Positions 1-8,965 of a stretch of 61,777 nucleotides of DNA are shown piece by piece; the stretch's first letter is position 1; every line of letters begins with the position of its first letter. The notes beneath the pieces are model-generated. The model had not been told where the DNA came from, did no database searches, and worked only from the letters and a program-made list of their open reading frames with translations. The DNA lies in contig CANEXL010000003.1 of the NCBI GenBank assembly GCA_947443745.1, forward strand, positions 1 to 61,777. Reading direction: 5' to 3'. Both the position numbers and the translations under genes were made by a program. This DNA is from Microbacteriaceae bacterium (lineage in GTDB: Bacteria > Actinomycetota > Actinomycetes > Actinomycetales > Microbacteriaceae).

Positions 1-767
1 CAACTGATGTAAGAATTCGGGGCCAGAGCGAGAACGTAGGCCTCAATGTCGAACCCGACGACGGGAGCCACCGGAGTTGGGGGAGGTGCGGGAGCGCTGG
101 GGGCCGTCGCTCCGCCACCGTCTGAGATCGTGCTGACGGGAGAAATTCTGCGGGGGGCCGCGAGGCGAGCAGCTTCGTCGGCGGCGGCTTTTTCCGCAGC
201 GGCTTGGGCTTCCGCCGCCGCCGCAGCCGCGACACGATCTTGCTCGGCTTGCCAGGCCGCCTGCGCGACCTGAACGGCCTTGATCTGCTTGCCGAGGGAC
301 TCCACCAATTGCACTAGGGCATCCGAGGATGACCGATCAATGAGGCTTTTTGCTACGGCGAGCTCGTCTGGTGGCCACAGGGAGGAATCCGCGGATGTCC
401 GCTCAGCGATTGCAAGATCGCCGGCAAATTTTTGGCTTTGTTTCTGTTGGTCCGCCTGCACCGCACGAACCCGGATAATTTCCGCCGCCAAAGCCTTGCG
501 GGCGACATCGTCAAGGGTTTTTCCCGCCGAATCCGTCGCTATCTTTTCCGCATTGGCCAGCGCTTGCTCAACCGCCGCTTGCTGTTCCGCAAAGGCGAAG
601 ACCTGCTCGTGACCTGTCGAAAGTGCCGTTTGCAGGGCGCTGCGAGCCTCATCCTGAACCTCGACGTACCGCTGATATCCCATGCCCGTCATCACTGACA
701 GCAGGAGGGCGCACACGACAACGGTCGCGATGACAATTCGTCTTGGGGAGGCCCACATGGAATCCAT
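1..767 (-). CDS. Membrane-anchored coiled-coil protein, truncated at the window edge (tandem paralog of the next gene)
   Basis: Minus-strand reading frame from ATG at 767 (or 758): MDSMWASPRRIVIATVVVCALLLSVMTGMGYQRYVEVQDEARSAL..., Ala-rich helix, then FDIEAYVLALAPNSYIS at the edge, matching FNVEAYIASIAPNAYVS in 795..1874. Not in the ORF track because no stop lies inside the window. Confidence 0.75.
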   Translation of the reverse strand, partial: MDSMWASPRRIVIATVVVCALLLSVMTGMGYQRYVEVQDEARSALQTALSTGHEQVFAFAEQQAAVEQALANAEKIATDSAGKTLDDVARKALAAEIIRVRAVQADQQKQSQKFAGDLAIAERTSADSSLWPPDELAVAKSLIDRSSSDALVQLVESLGKQIKAVQVAQAAWQAEQDRVAAAAAAEAQAAAEKAAADEAARLAAPRRISPVSTISDGGGATAPSAPAPPPTPVAPVVGFDIEAYVLALAPNSYIS

Positions 768-794
768 TTTATTTCAGTTTGCTGAGAAGAGGAT

Positions 795-1874
795 CTACCA
801 AATAAGCGACGCAGCGGCCAACTGGGCGGAGGTGCAGGAGGACGTGTAGGTTCCGGTCGAATAGCCCAAGATCACGATGGTCGCGCAATCGGCCATGTAT
901 TCGACCGCGGCGACACCACTGAGACCGGTGAGGGCTTCATTGTCGGCAATGATGCTGCCGTCGTAATACAACCACTGACGAGCGTGGGCGGATTCGTGAG
1001 TCAGAACGGACTTGCCAAGGCGGTTGGAATAGATTTCACGCAGATTCGGATCCAACCGAATCTCGACCGGGGTCGTCGGAATCCCGCCGACCTGGGCGCG
1101 ACCGCAAATATAGAAGCCGTCGCAGAGGCCCGGAATCCAACTGACGTAGGCGTTAGGAGCGATGGAGGCGATGTACGCTTCCACGTTGAAACCGGGATCG
1201 GTAGCCAGAGCCTCGGGGGGTGGTCCCGGACCGGTGGTAATCGTGCCGCCACCGGACGATCTCGATGCCGCCTCCCGAGCGGCTTCCTCTGCAGCCGCCG
1301 CTTCCGCCGCAGCCGCTTCTGCCGCAGCCTTTTCGGCAGCGATTCTGGCCTGCTCCACCTGCCACGCAATCTCGGCCGTCTGCACGGCAGTGATGGCGAC
1401 GATGAGCTCCGTTGCTGCCGCGATCAGACTGGCGTCACTCACGTCCGGGGTCCTGGCGAGGTCCTGGGCCACCCCTAAAGCCGTTGGTGGCCAGGGAAGT
1501 GAACTGATGAATTTCTGCGTCGCGTCATCCAGGGTCGCTTGCAGATTGTCGCGGCTCTGCTCGTGTTGCACCAGAGACGTTCCCGCCTGCGTCATGGAGG
1601 CGATGAGCGCTGTCCGCGTTGTTTCATCGAGGGTCTTGCCCCCCGAGTCGGTGTAGACGCGGTCGGCGCGGATCACAACGACTTTGAGTCCGGCCGCGTC
1701 ATGGGCGAGGGATGCTAAATTGCCGTCGATTTCAGAGGTGGCGGACTTCATGACGTCGCGCGCATCCTGCTGGGCCGCCCTATAACCCTGGTAACTGATT
1801 CCCGCGATGACCGAGAACACGAGGGAACACACCACAATCACGGGGAGAGCAATTCGACCCCGCGTGACCAACAT
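795..1874 (-). CDS. Membrane-anchored protein with Ala-rich coiled coil and C-terminal HExxH putative metallopeptidase-like domain
   Basis: N-terminal TM segment, coiled coil, Gly/Pro linker, C-terminal domain containing LTHESAHARQW (HESAH). Confidence 0.7.
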   Translation of the reverse strand: MLVTRGRIALPVIVVCSLVFSVIAGISYQGYRAAQQDARDVMKSATSEIDGNLASLAHDAAGLKVVVIRADRVYTDSGGKTLDETTRTALIASMTQAGTSLVQHEQSRDNLQATLDDATQKFISSLPWPPTALGVAQDLARTPDVSDASLIAAATELIVAITAVQTAEIAWQVEQARIAAEKAAAEAAAAEAAAAEEAAREAASRSSGGGTITTGPGPPPEALATDPGFNVEAYIASIAPNAYVSWIPGLCDGFYICGRAQVGGIPTTPVEIRLDPNLREIYSNRLGKSVLTHESAHARQWLYYDGSIIADNEALTGLSGVAAVEYMADCATIVILGYSTGTYTSSCTSAQLAAASLIW

Positions 1875-2058
1875 GCGCTCGATTGTAATTCAGAAACCCT
1901 CGTGAAAGATACCCTTCATGGTATGGGCATCAGAGGGTGGCGCCCCTAAAACCGCCGGTTCCCGCCTGCAGCTCCTTCTTATTGACACAGGTCGCCGCAC
2001 GCTTTTGCGGCAGGGATAGCCCATTGGCGGCGGCGCGCACGTCGGCTATCGTGGCACT

Positions 2059-2697
2059 ATGAGTGCACGTTTTCGCATTGACGCCCCCGGTGAAACCCTC
2101 GAATTTGGCGAGGCTGGTCGCCCCACGGTCATCGTCTCGCACGATTGGCTCGGTCGCCTGCCGTGGCTGACCGCATTTGCCGACGGGTTAGTGATGGAAG
2201 GTTTTCGGGTGCTCGTTCCCGATCACTATGACGGATGGGCGACAACCGACTCCGGTGAGGCCGCTGCCATGATGGCCGCCCTCGACACCGACGTCGCGCT
2301 CGACCGACTTGACGCGCTCCTCGCCTCGGCGGCACCCGCTCGCGTCGCGCTCATCGGGTTTTCTCTCGGCGGTCGGCTTTCCATCATGTCCGCCAGCCGC
2401 GGCGGAGCCGACGCCCTTGTCACCTACTACGGCAGCGCCTCCGCATCAGAGCACGGCGTCATCCCCTGCCCGGTTCTACTGCAGCTTGCTGAAATAGATG
2501 ACTGGGCTCCCGGCCGCGACCCCCTTGATCTGATGACGCGGTTGCGCGATCACGGAACATCCGTCACGGAATTCACGTACGCCGGTGGCCAACACGGATT
2601 CGCCAACGAACAAAACACGGCCGCGTTCGATCGCAACATTGCGGCGCTCGCGTTTGCCCGCACCGTCGCTTTCTTGAACCTCCACCTGGCCGAATAG
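2059..2697 (+). CDS. Dienelactone hydrolase family / alpha-beta hydrolase
   Basis: VIVSHDWLGRLPWL, GFSLGGRLS nucleophile elbow-like region, YAGGQHGFAN C-terminal His motif. Confidence 0.75.
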   Translation: MSARFRIDAPGETLEFGEAGRPTVIVSHDWLGRLPWLTAFADGLVMEGFRVLVPDHYDGWATTDSGEAAAMMAALDTDVALDRLDALLASAAPARVALIGFSLGGRLSIMSASRGGADALVTYYGSASASEHGVIPCPVLLQLAEIDDWAPGRDPLDLMTRLRDHGTSVTEFTYAGGQHGFANEQNTAAFDRNIAALAFARTVAFLNLHLAE

Positions 2698-2728
2698 AGC
2701 CGGCGCGCGGGCTCAACGGGGCGACATG

Positions 2729-3343
2729 TCAGGGAGCAAGAGCCCCGGCCAGCACGAGAAGCCGACGGGCATCCTCGTGGGCCAGAAGACCGCGCGGGCC
2801 GTAGGTCGCCTCGGCCACTCGGGAGTCGATTGCGCACACCTCTGCGCGACCCCAAATTCTGATGCGGCGGCGGGCAACGGCACGGTAGGCGGCATCCCGC
2901 CAGCTCCGGGGAACAACGCGGGCAACGGCGGCGAGCGCCCGGTATCCCCGGGGCAAGATTGTGGCCAATGCCAGAACCGCGCTGGATTCGGTGAGAACGA
3001 TGCCGCTCTGCACAACCAAGACCGAGTCAAAGTCGGTGACGGATGCGCGGCTCAACACCTCGCTCCCCAGCTCTGATTGCCCCGGAACGAAGACCACGGT
3101 TTGCGGATTGACTCCGACGTGGGGGGCGGCAGGATCTGCCGAGCCAGTCGGGGTTACTGGGCTTGCTGGGGTTACTGGGGTTCTCGTGCTTGCTGGGGTT
3201 GCTGGGGTTACCGGGCTTGCTGGGGTTCTCGGGGCTACTGCGATGCGGCGCCCCATCCACTCGACCAACCCGATGCACAGGGCGCAGTCACCATCAACAA
3301 CGACTACCAAGGGTCCGTCTTGAGGATTGCTGTTTCGCGACAT
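2729..3343 (-). CDS. DCC-family (DUF393) thiol-disulfide oxidoreductase-like protein with a low-complexity insertion
   Basis: VVVVDGDCALCIGLVEWMGRR (DGDCxLC motif) followed by a PASPVTPATPAS repeat insertion. Confidence 0.75.
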   Translation of the reverse strand: MSRNSNPQDGPLVVVVDGDCALCIGLVEWMGRRIAVAPRTPASPVTPATPASTRTPVTPASPVTPTGSADPAAPHVGVNPQTVVFVPGQSELGSEVLSRASVTDFDSVLVVQSGIVLTESSAVLALATILPRGYRALAAVARVVPRSWRDAAYRAVARRRIRIWGRAEVCAIDSRVAEATYGPRGLLAHEDARRLLVLAGALAP

Positions 3344-3394
3344 TTTCTACCTGGATGCTGATGAGGGAAGGTTTCAGGGGACGATGTGTGGGGG

Positions 3395-4786
3395 TTAGAA
3401 GGGCGGCACCACTCCGGGGTCGACGAAGGGATCGGAAGCGGGCGCAGCGCGTTTGGGAGCAGCGCGCTTGGAAGCCGGCGCTGCAGGTGCGGCAGCGGGA
3501 TCGGCGTGTGGGTCATCGATGGGTGCCATGAAGCGCTCCACATCCGGATCGACAATGATGTCGGATGGGCGCAGGCCGCGGGTGAGAAACAGCCCGTCGA
3601 GGGTCGTGATGCGGCTGAGTGCCACATATGTCTGCCCCGGGGCGAAGGCGCGCGCACCCATGTCGATGAGGGCGCGCTCATAGGTCTGCCCCTGTGACTT
3701 GTGGATGGTGACCGCCCACGCCAAACGGAGCGGGAACTGCGTGAACTCGGCGACGACATCACGCTTCAGTTCATCGGTGCCCGAAGAGAAGGTGTATTTG
3801 TAACGCTCCCACGTGGCGGGGTGCACCTCTACCTCGGTGCCGGCGATGTCGACGAAGACGGTGTCAGCGATGCGGGTGACGTGTCCGATGGTGCCGTTGA
3901 CCCAGCGCTGATCGGAGTCGTTTCGCAAGAACATGACCTGCGCGCCTACCTTGAGTGCGAGCGCTTCTTCGGCCGGGAACATGTTCGCCCCGAACTCGCC
4001 CGACACCTCTGCCTCGGCCGTCAACGTCTTGCCCTCGAGCTTCTCGAGCCGTGCCGTGTTGATGGCGTTCACCCGTGCGTTGGTCGTGGCCAACGTAATG
4101 ATGCCCTCTTCGGGCGCCGGGCGATTACCGGCCGCGTTCAGAGCCGCGCCAAGCTCGGGCGTCACCACCCCGTGACGCACAGCGTTGAGCATTGCCTTGA
4201 AGTCGTCGTCCCGCTGCCGGTGAATCTCGGTGAGCTCAATCGTGCGCAGCTCCGCGGTCTTCCAGACAGCCGCATCGAAGAACCAGTGCGAGGCATAGCG
4301 CTCGGCGAGGTAGGACTTCTCCTCTAACGACCGTGGGGGCACCGGCGCCAGCTGGTACGGGTCGCCAAACATGATGACCTGCACGCCGCCAAATGGCTCT
4401 TTCTTGCGCTGGCGTGACTCGCGCAACGCGCGGTCAATCGCATCCATCACATCGGCGTTGACCATCGAGATCTCGTCAATAACGAGGGTGTCAATAGCTT
4501 TCAATATCTTGCGCTGATCGGGGCCGTGATTCAGATCGGATGTTCCAATCAACCCGATCGGCAACCGAAAGAGGGAGTGGATGGTCTGGCCGCCAACGTT
4601 CAGGGCGGCAACCCCGGTCGGGGCGCACACGGCAATCTGCTTGGCCGTGACCTGGCTGAGGTGGCTCAGCAGGGTGGACTTACCCGTGCCCGCTCGCCCG
4701 GTAATAAAAACGTGCTCCCGGGTGCTCTCCACAAGGTCGTACACCTCTTGCTGCTGAGCAGACAGAGCCACCGTGGTCACACGCAC
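3395..4786 (-). CDS. AAA-family ATPase / Pif1-like DNA helicase
   Basis: Walker A GRAGTGKSTLL, LVIDEISMVNADVMD, FGDPYQLAPV, C-terminal LAWAVTIHKSQGQTYE. Confidence 0.9.
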   Translation of the reverse strand: MRVTTVALSAQQQEVYDLVESTREHVFITGRAGTGKSTLLSHLSQVTAKQIAVCAPTGVAALNVGGQTIHSLFRLPIGLIGTSDLNHGPDQRKILKAIDTLVIDEISMVNADVMDAIDRALRESRQRKKEPFGGVQVIMFGDPYQLAPVPPRSLEEKSYLAERYASHWFFDAAVWKTAELRTIELTEIHRQRDDDFKAMLNAVRHGVVTPELGAALNAAGNRPAPEEGIITLATTNARVNAINTARLEKLEGKTLTAEAEVSGEFGANMFPAEEALALKVGAQVMFLRNDSDQRWVNGTIGHVTRIADTVFVDIAGTEVEVHPATWERYKYTFSSGTDELKRDVVAEFTQFPLRLAWAVTIHKSQGQTYERALIDMGARAFAPGQTYVALSRITTLDGLFLTRGLRPSDIIVDPDVERFMAPIDDPHADPAAAPAAPASKRAAPKRAAPASDPFVDPGVVPPF

Positions 4787-4873
4787 ATCCTTACACGATC
4801 GAATCCCCCTAGTTTACTGGGAGAGTGCTTGTGGCACCGGGCCGACGCCCATCCGTCTTTGTAAGATGAGGAC

Positions 4874-5884
4874 GTGATGCTCTCCCGAAAAGACACCCTC
4901 GTTCTTGGTGTTATTGGGGTTCTCCTTGTGGTTGCGGCCGCGTGTGCCATTGGTTCGCTGAACCGCGAGGTCTTCGGTGCAAAGGCTTTTGTGTCGTCGT
5001 ACCTGCATTCTCTCGAGCGTCATGATGCGGCCTCGGCCTTGGCCATGCCGGGGGTCGTTCCGACTGCTGCCAACATTCCCGAAGATGTCAGTCTCGTTCT
5101 CCTGCGCAGCAGCGCCTTGGGCAGCATTTCCGACATTCGCATTCTGGATGAAGCGGGGCAACCCGACGGTAGCAATATCGTTACGGCGTCCTACGTTGTC
5201 AATAACCAGCCCGCCCAGGGAATGTTTCGCGTGAAACACGTCGACAACAGCTTTCTCGTCTTCGAGAATTGGGCTTTTGTTACCCCGCCGATGGGCACCA
5301 TCACCGTCTCCGTTCTGCACGACACGGTCTTCGATGTCGGTACCAGCGGCCTCATCGACCTGCGCACCACCCACCCCAAAACGGTGGCCACGGTCTTTGG
5401 CGATACCGGTACCTTTCTTGCGTTCGCCCCGGGGGCGTACACCTTTGGGCATACCTCCAGCCTGATGACCGCCAAAGCCGTCACAGCCACGATTGCCAAC
5501 CCGCGCGCTGCCGCGGAGGTCGTTGTCGATGTCGAAGCCAACGCAAAATTCACGGATGATGTGCAATCCGAAGTGAACGCATTTCTCGACACGTGCGTCA
5601 CACAGGTCGTGCTTCAACCCACCGGATGCCCCTTCGGCTACCAAACGGGAAACCGCCTCGTGGGCGAGCCCGCCTGGTCGGTTCTCGACTACCCCGTCGT
5701 CTCGGTCGTTCCCGGCGAGACCGGCTGGGTCGTGCGCAACGCCGTCGCCAAGGTCGAGCTGAAAGGCGAGCTGCAATCGCTCTATGACGGAAGCGTCACG
5801 CCGCTCGACGAGATTGTCGATGCTCCGTTCAACTTGAACATCACGATTCAGCCGGACCGCAGCCTGCTCATCACGATCATCTAG
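4874..5884 (+). CDS. Hypothetical secreted/membrane-anchored protein
   Basis: N-terminal TM (LVLGVIGVLLVVAAACAIG); no family recognised. Confidence 0.65.
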   Translation: MMLSRKDTLVLGVIGVLLVVAAACAIGSLNREVFGAKAFVSSYLHSLERHDAASALAMPGVVPTAANIPEDVSLVLLRSSALGSISDIRILDEAGQPDGSNIVTASYVVNNQPAQGMFRVKHVDNSFLVFENWAFVTPPMGTITVSVLHDTVFDVGTSGLIDLRTTHPKTVATVFGDTGTFLAFAPGAYTFGHTSSLMTAKAVTATIANPRAAAEVVVDVEANAKFTDDVQSEVNAFLDTCVTQVVLQPTGCPFGYQTGNRLVGEPAWSVLDYPVVSVVPGETGWVVRNAVAKVELKGELQSLYDGSVTPLDEIVDAPFNLNITIQPDRSLLITII

Positions 5885-8838
5885 GCCTTGGCGCGCGAGC
5901 GCCGACGGCGCAGGGCACTCAAAGCGACACCTGCTGCCAGCAGCAGCAGGGCCAGACTCGGCTCCGCGAAAGCGTTGGTGCCCGTGTTGGCCAGCATCAC
6001 TGCGGCTGGTTGAGTCGTTTCGCCCGTGTCTGTGCCGGAATCTGTGCCGGGATCGGTCGGCTCGGTGGGGGATACGCTCACCAGCTGACCGCTGGCGTTG
6101 ACGCTAAACCAGATGACAGATTCGACCGGAGAACCGTTTTCTTCATAGCCATTAAAGATCAATCGGTGCCAGCCAGATTCAAGGCCATCGGGGAGGGTTA
6201 CAGTGCCCGAGACCACCCCGAGAATTCCAACCATTCCGGCATCGAGAATTTGAGGAGTCGAATGCACGCTCAGCGACCATTCGGAATCAACTTGGAGTCC
6301 ATCGACACCAAACGTGACCGGAGCTCCGGCAGCGGCTTGGCCGGGGGAAAAGACCAGCCCGAGGGCGAACGTCGGGGTGGCGAAAGGAATCATCTCCGTG
6401 TCATAACCAGTCCACGTCGGAGACGTGAAACCCCCGGCGTACCCCGGAGAGAGAAACGCTTGTCGATAATGAACGGTCAACCCGACGGCCGATCCCAATG
6501 ATGCCCCCTCGCCGGCTTCGGTCAGGATCGTGGGAGGCGCTCCTCGAAAAGTGACGTTCGTGAGCAAAGGGCACTCGCTGAAGGCGCTGCTCGCAATCGA
6601 GGTTATCGACGCCGGTAGAACGACAGAGGCCAACGTTGGGATGTTCTCGAAGGCACCGAAACCAACGGCGGTCACGGTGTATTCCACGTCATCGATTGTG
6701 ACGGAGCCAGGAATCTCAAGAGCACTGGGTTCCACGAGCGTGTTTTCCACGGCGGCAACGGTGGACTCAGATGTAATTTCGTAGACGACATTATCGATGG
6801 TGGTGGGCGAGAGAGCCGCGTGGTATCCCTCCCACAACGGCGTCGTAAACCCGCCGACCAGACTGGGCGCCGCAAACTCGGAGCCGAAATACACCGCCAC
6901 GTTTGCGGTGTTTCCAAAGGAGGGTGTTCCCGTCTCGGCACCCCAGAATCCGGGATATTGGAGATAGTCACCGAAGGCCAGCGGAGGAGCTCCCTGGAAG
7001 GTCACACTGGTGAGGTTGTCGTTGTCGCCATAGGCTCCCTGGCCAATGAACGTCACCGTCGCCGGGATGACCACATGACGCAAAGCTGTTGCCCCGTCGA
7101 AGGCCCAGTGGCCGATGGTCCTGACCGAAGGCCCGAAGTTCACCGTCGTCAGGGACGTGGCGTTTTGGAATGCTGCGTTGCTAACGACGGTGACCCCAGA
7201 ACCGAGCGTCACAGAGTGAAGAGCCGCATCTTGGGCAAAGGCCCACTCCCCCAAGCTGGTCAGGGAGTCGGGGAGAACGACCTCCGTGAGGGCGGGATCG
7301 TCATAAAACGCCCCCTCTCCCATCGACGTGAGGCCCGCATTGAAGCTGACCGAAGCAAGATGGGGATTTTCAGAAAAGGCGTAATCTCCCAGGCTGGTGA
7401 CAGAACCGCCGAGGGTGATTGTGGTGAGAGCCGAACTGTAAAAGGCGAAGCCCCCGATGCTCGTCACTCCCGCACCCATCGTTACAGACGTCAGCGCTGG
7501 AGTCGACTGAAAGGCTTGCTCCCCAATGCTGGCAACAGTATCCGGAATCACGACGCTTTTCAGGTTGGAGTTGCCGGTGAAAGCCGCGCCCGCAATGGCC
7601 GTCACATCGTAGGTGTCACCTTCGATTTGTACGCTCTCAGGAATCACGAGGTCGATGGGGGCCGTGATGGTGTTGCCCGTCACCGACACAGTGGTGGACG
7701 TGGCCGTCGTCTGCGTGTAGATGAGGCCGTTGATTGTCGCGGTGACAGGAAGCGGAATGAGTTTCCACACGGCGTACAACGTGAGGCTGCCGTCCGGGGC
7801 GTAAGAGCCGTCAATGACGCTGGCACCGACGCCATTCGCATCACCAGCGGATGTTGACCAACCCTCGAACGAGTAGCCAGCCTTCTCCATCGTGCCCACC
7901 GTCGCAAGAGTCAACGGGGAATCCCCGAAGTACTGCTGGGTATCTACCGACGGGGACCCGGTCCCTGTGTTCACCTGATAGGTAATCGTGTAAGGAATCG
8001 CTTGGCTGTCATAGCCGTGCCACGTGGGAATCGTAAAGCCCCCCGCGTATCCGGGAGAAAGAAATGATTGGCTGAAATGGACGGTCAATCCCGCCGCGGT
8101 GCCGAGAGATCCAAATTCACCAGGCGCCGTAATAATGGCCGGCGGCGCCCCCAGAAATGTGACACTCGTGAGGGCGCTCGTACCCGGCGCCGTGACGCTG
8201 AAGGCAAGGTCGCCGATTTTTGTCACGGACGCAGGTATCGTTATGGCCGTCAGGGACGGACAATTTGAAAATGCTGCGTTATTGATGGTGAGCAGTCCCG
8301 TGCCAAAACCAATTCGGGCGAGGGCCGTGGAACCATCAAAAGCGCCAATTCCAATCGACGTGAGGGAATCGGGAAAATCTAGGGCGGTGAGGGCCGGGTC
8401 GTTTGCGAACGCATTCATACCAATGGTCTTCAGTGTGTTTCCAAAGGAGATTGCCGTCAACGCGGTGGCGCCAGAGAAACTGTTGCTGTTGATGGCAGTA
8501 ATTGTGTCTGGGAGGGAAACGGAAACGAGCGTCGATCGATTGAGAAAAGCGTTACTGGCAATGTTGGTGACGTTGCGCAGGCCTCCTGGGGAAAGGGTCA
8601 CTTGGCTCGGGATCGTGAGCGTTGTCGGTATGGCACCCGTACTGAACCCCATCACGGAAACCTCCGTGCCCGACGTCGCCTTGTAAATAACGTTGTCAAC
8701 TGTCGCTGTCGCTGTCGGAATGGCAACCGCCGGTCCAGCCACACCGAGACAGAGCCCCAGCCCCAGCCCCAATGAAATTGCCGTGACGGAAGCCACGAAG
8801 AGGCGCGCTGGAATTTCCTTGCGGGGGGAGGGACTCAT
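5881..8838 (-). CDS. BspA-type leucine-rich-repeat surface protein with LAxTG cell-wall anchor
   Basis: Signal peptide, many LRR_5 units (e.g. LTSVTMGAGVTSIGGFAFYSSALTTITLGGSVTSLGDYAF), InlB B-repeat-like AGYSFEGWST...LTLYAVWK, C-terminal LANTG + hydrophobic helix + RRRRSRAKA. Confidence 0.9.
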   Translation of the reverse strand: MSPSPRKEIPARLFVASVTAISLGLGLGLCLGVAGPAVAIPTATATVDNVIYKATSGTEVSVMGFSTGAIPTTLTIPSQVTLSPGGLRNVTNIASNAFLNRSTLVSVSLPDTITAINSNSFSGATALTAISFGNTLKTIGMNAFANDPALTALDFPDSLTSIGIGAFDGSTALARIGFGTGLLTINNAAFSNCPSLTAITIPASVTKIGDLAFSVTAPGTSALTSVTFLGAPPAIITAPGEFGSLGTAAGLTVHFSQSFLSPGYAGGFTIPTWHGYDSQAIPYTITYQVNTGTGSPSVDTQQYFGDSPLTLATVGTMEKAGYSFEGWSTSAGDANGVGASVIDGSYAPDGSLTLYAVWKLIPLPVTATINGLIYTQTTATSTTVSVTGNTITAPIDLVIPESVQIEGDTYDVTAIAGAAFTGNSNLKSVVIPDTVASIGEQAFQSTPALTSVTMGAGVTSIGGFAFYSSALTTITLGGSVTSLGDYAFSENPHLASVSFNAGLTSMGEGAFYDDPALTEVVLPDSLTSLGEWAFAQDAALHSVTLGSGVTVVSNAAFQNATSLTTVNFGPSVRTIGHWAFDGATALRHVVIPATVTFIGQGAYGDNDNLTSVTFQGAPPLAFGDYLQYPGFWGAETGTPSFGNTANVAVYFGSEFAAPSLVGGFTTPLWEGYHAALSPTTIDNVVYEITSESTVAAVENTLVEPSALEIPGSVTIDDVEYTVTAVGFGAFENIPTLASVVLPASITSIASSAFSECPLLTNVTFRGAPPTILTEAGEGASLGSAVGLTVHYRQAFLSPGYAGGFTSPTWTGYDTEMIPFATPTFALGLVFSPGQAAAGAPVTFGVDGLQVDSEWSLSVHSTPQILDAGMVGILGVVSGTVTLPDGLESGWHRLIFNGYEENGSPVESVIWFSVNASGQLVSVSPTEPTDPGTDSGTDTGETTQPAAVMLANTGTNAFAEPSLALLLLAAGVALSALRRRRSRAKA

Positions 8839-8965
8839 GAGAACTGGCCTTGTCTTCGAAAGGTAATGAGTCTGCAGGTTCCTCTGGAGGCGCAGGATCT
8901 CGTCGGTCTACCGACATACACCATAAACTATAGTCAAAATTTGGTATGACAAAACGAACTTCAGT

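Noticed and set aside
4814-5776. 320-aa minus-strand ORF
   Set aside because: Antisense to 4874..5884 on the plus strand. That gene has a plausible signal/TM start; the antisense ORF has no recognisable motifs.
6820-7857. 345-aa plus-strand ORF (and others at 6010, 8024)
   Set aside because: Antisense to the LRR gene; no domain-like composition.
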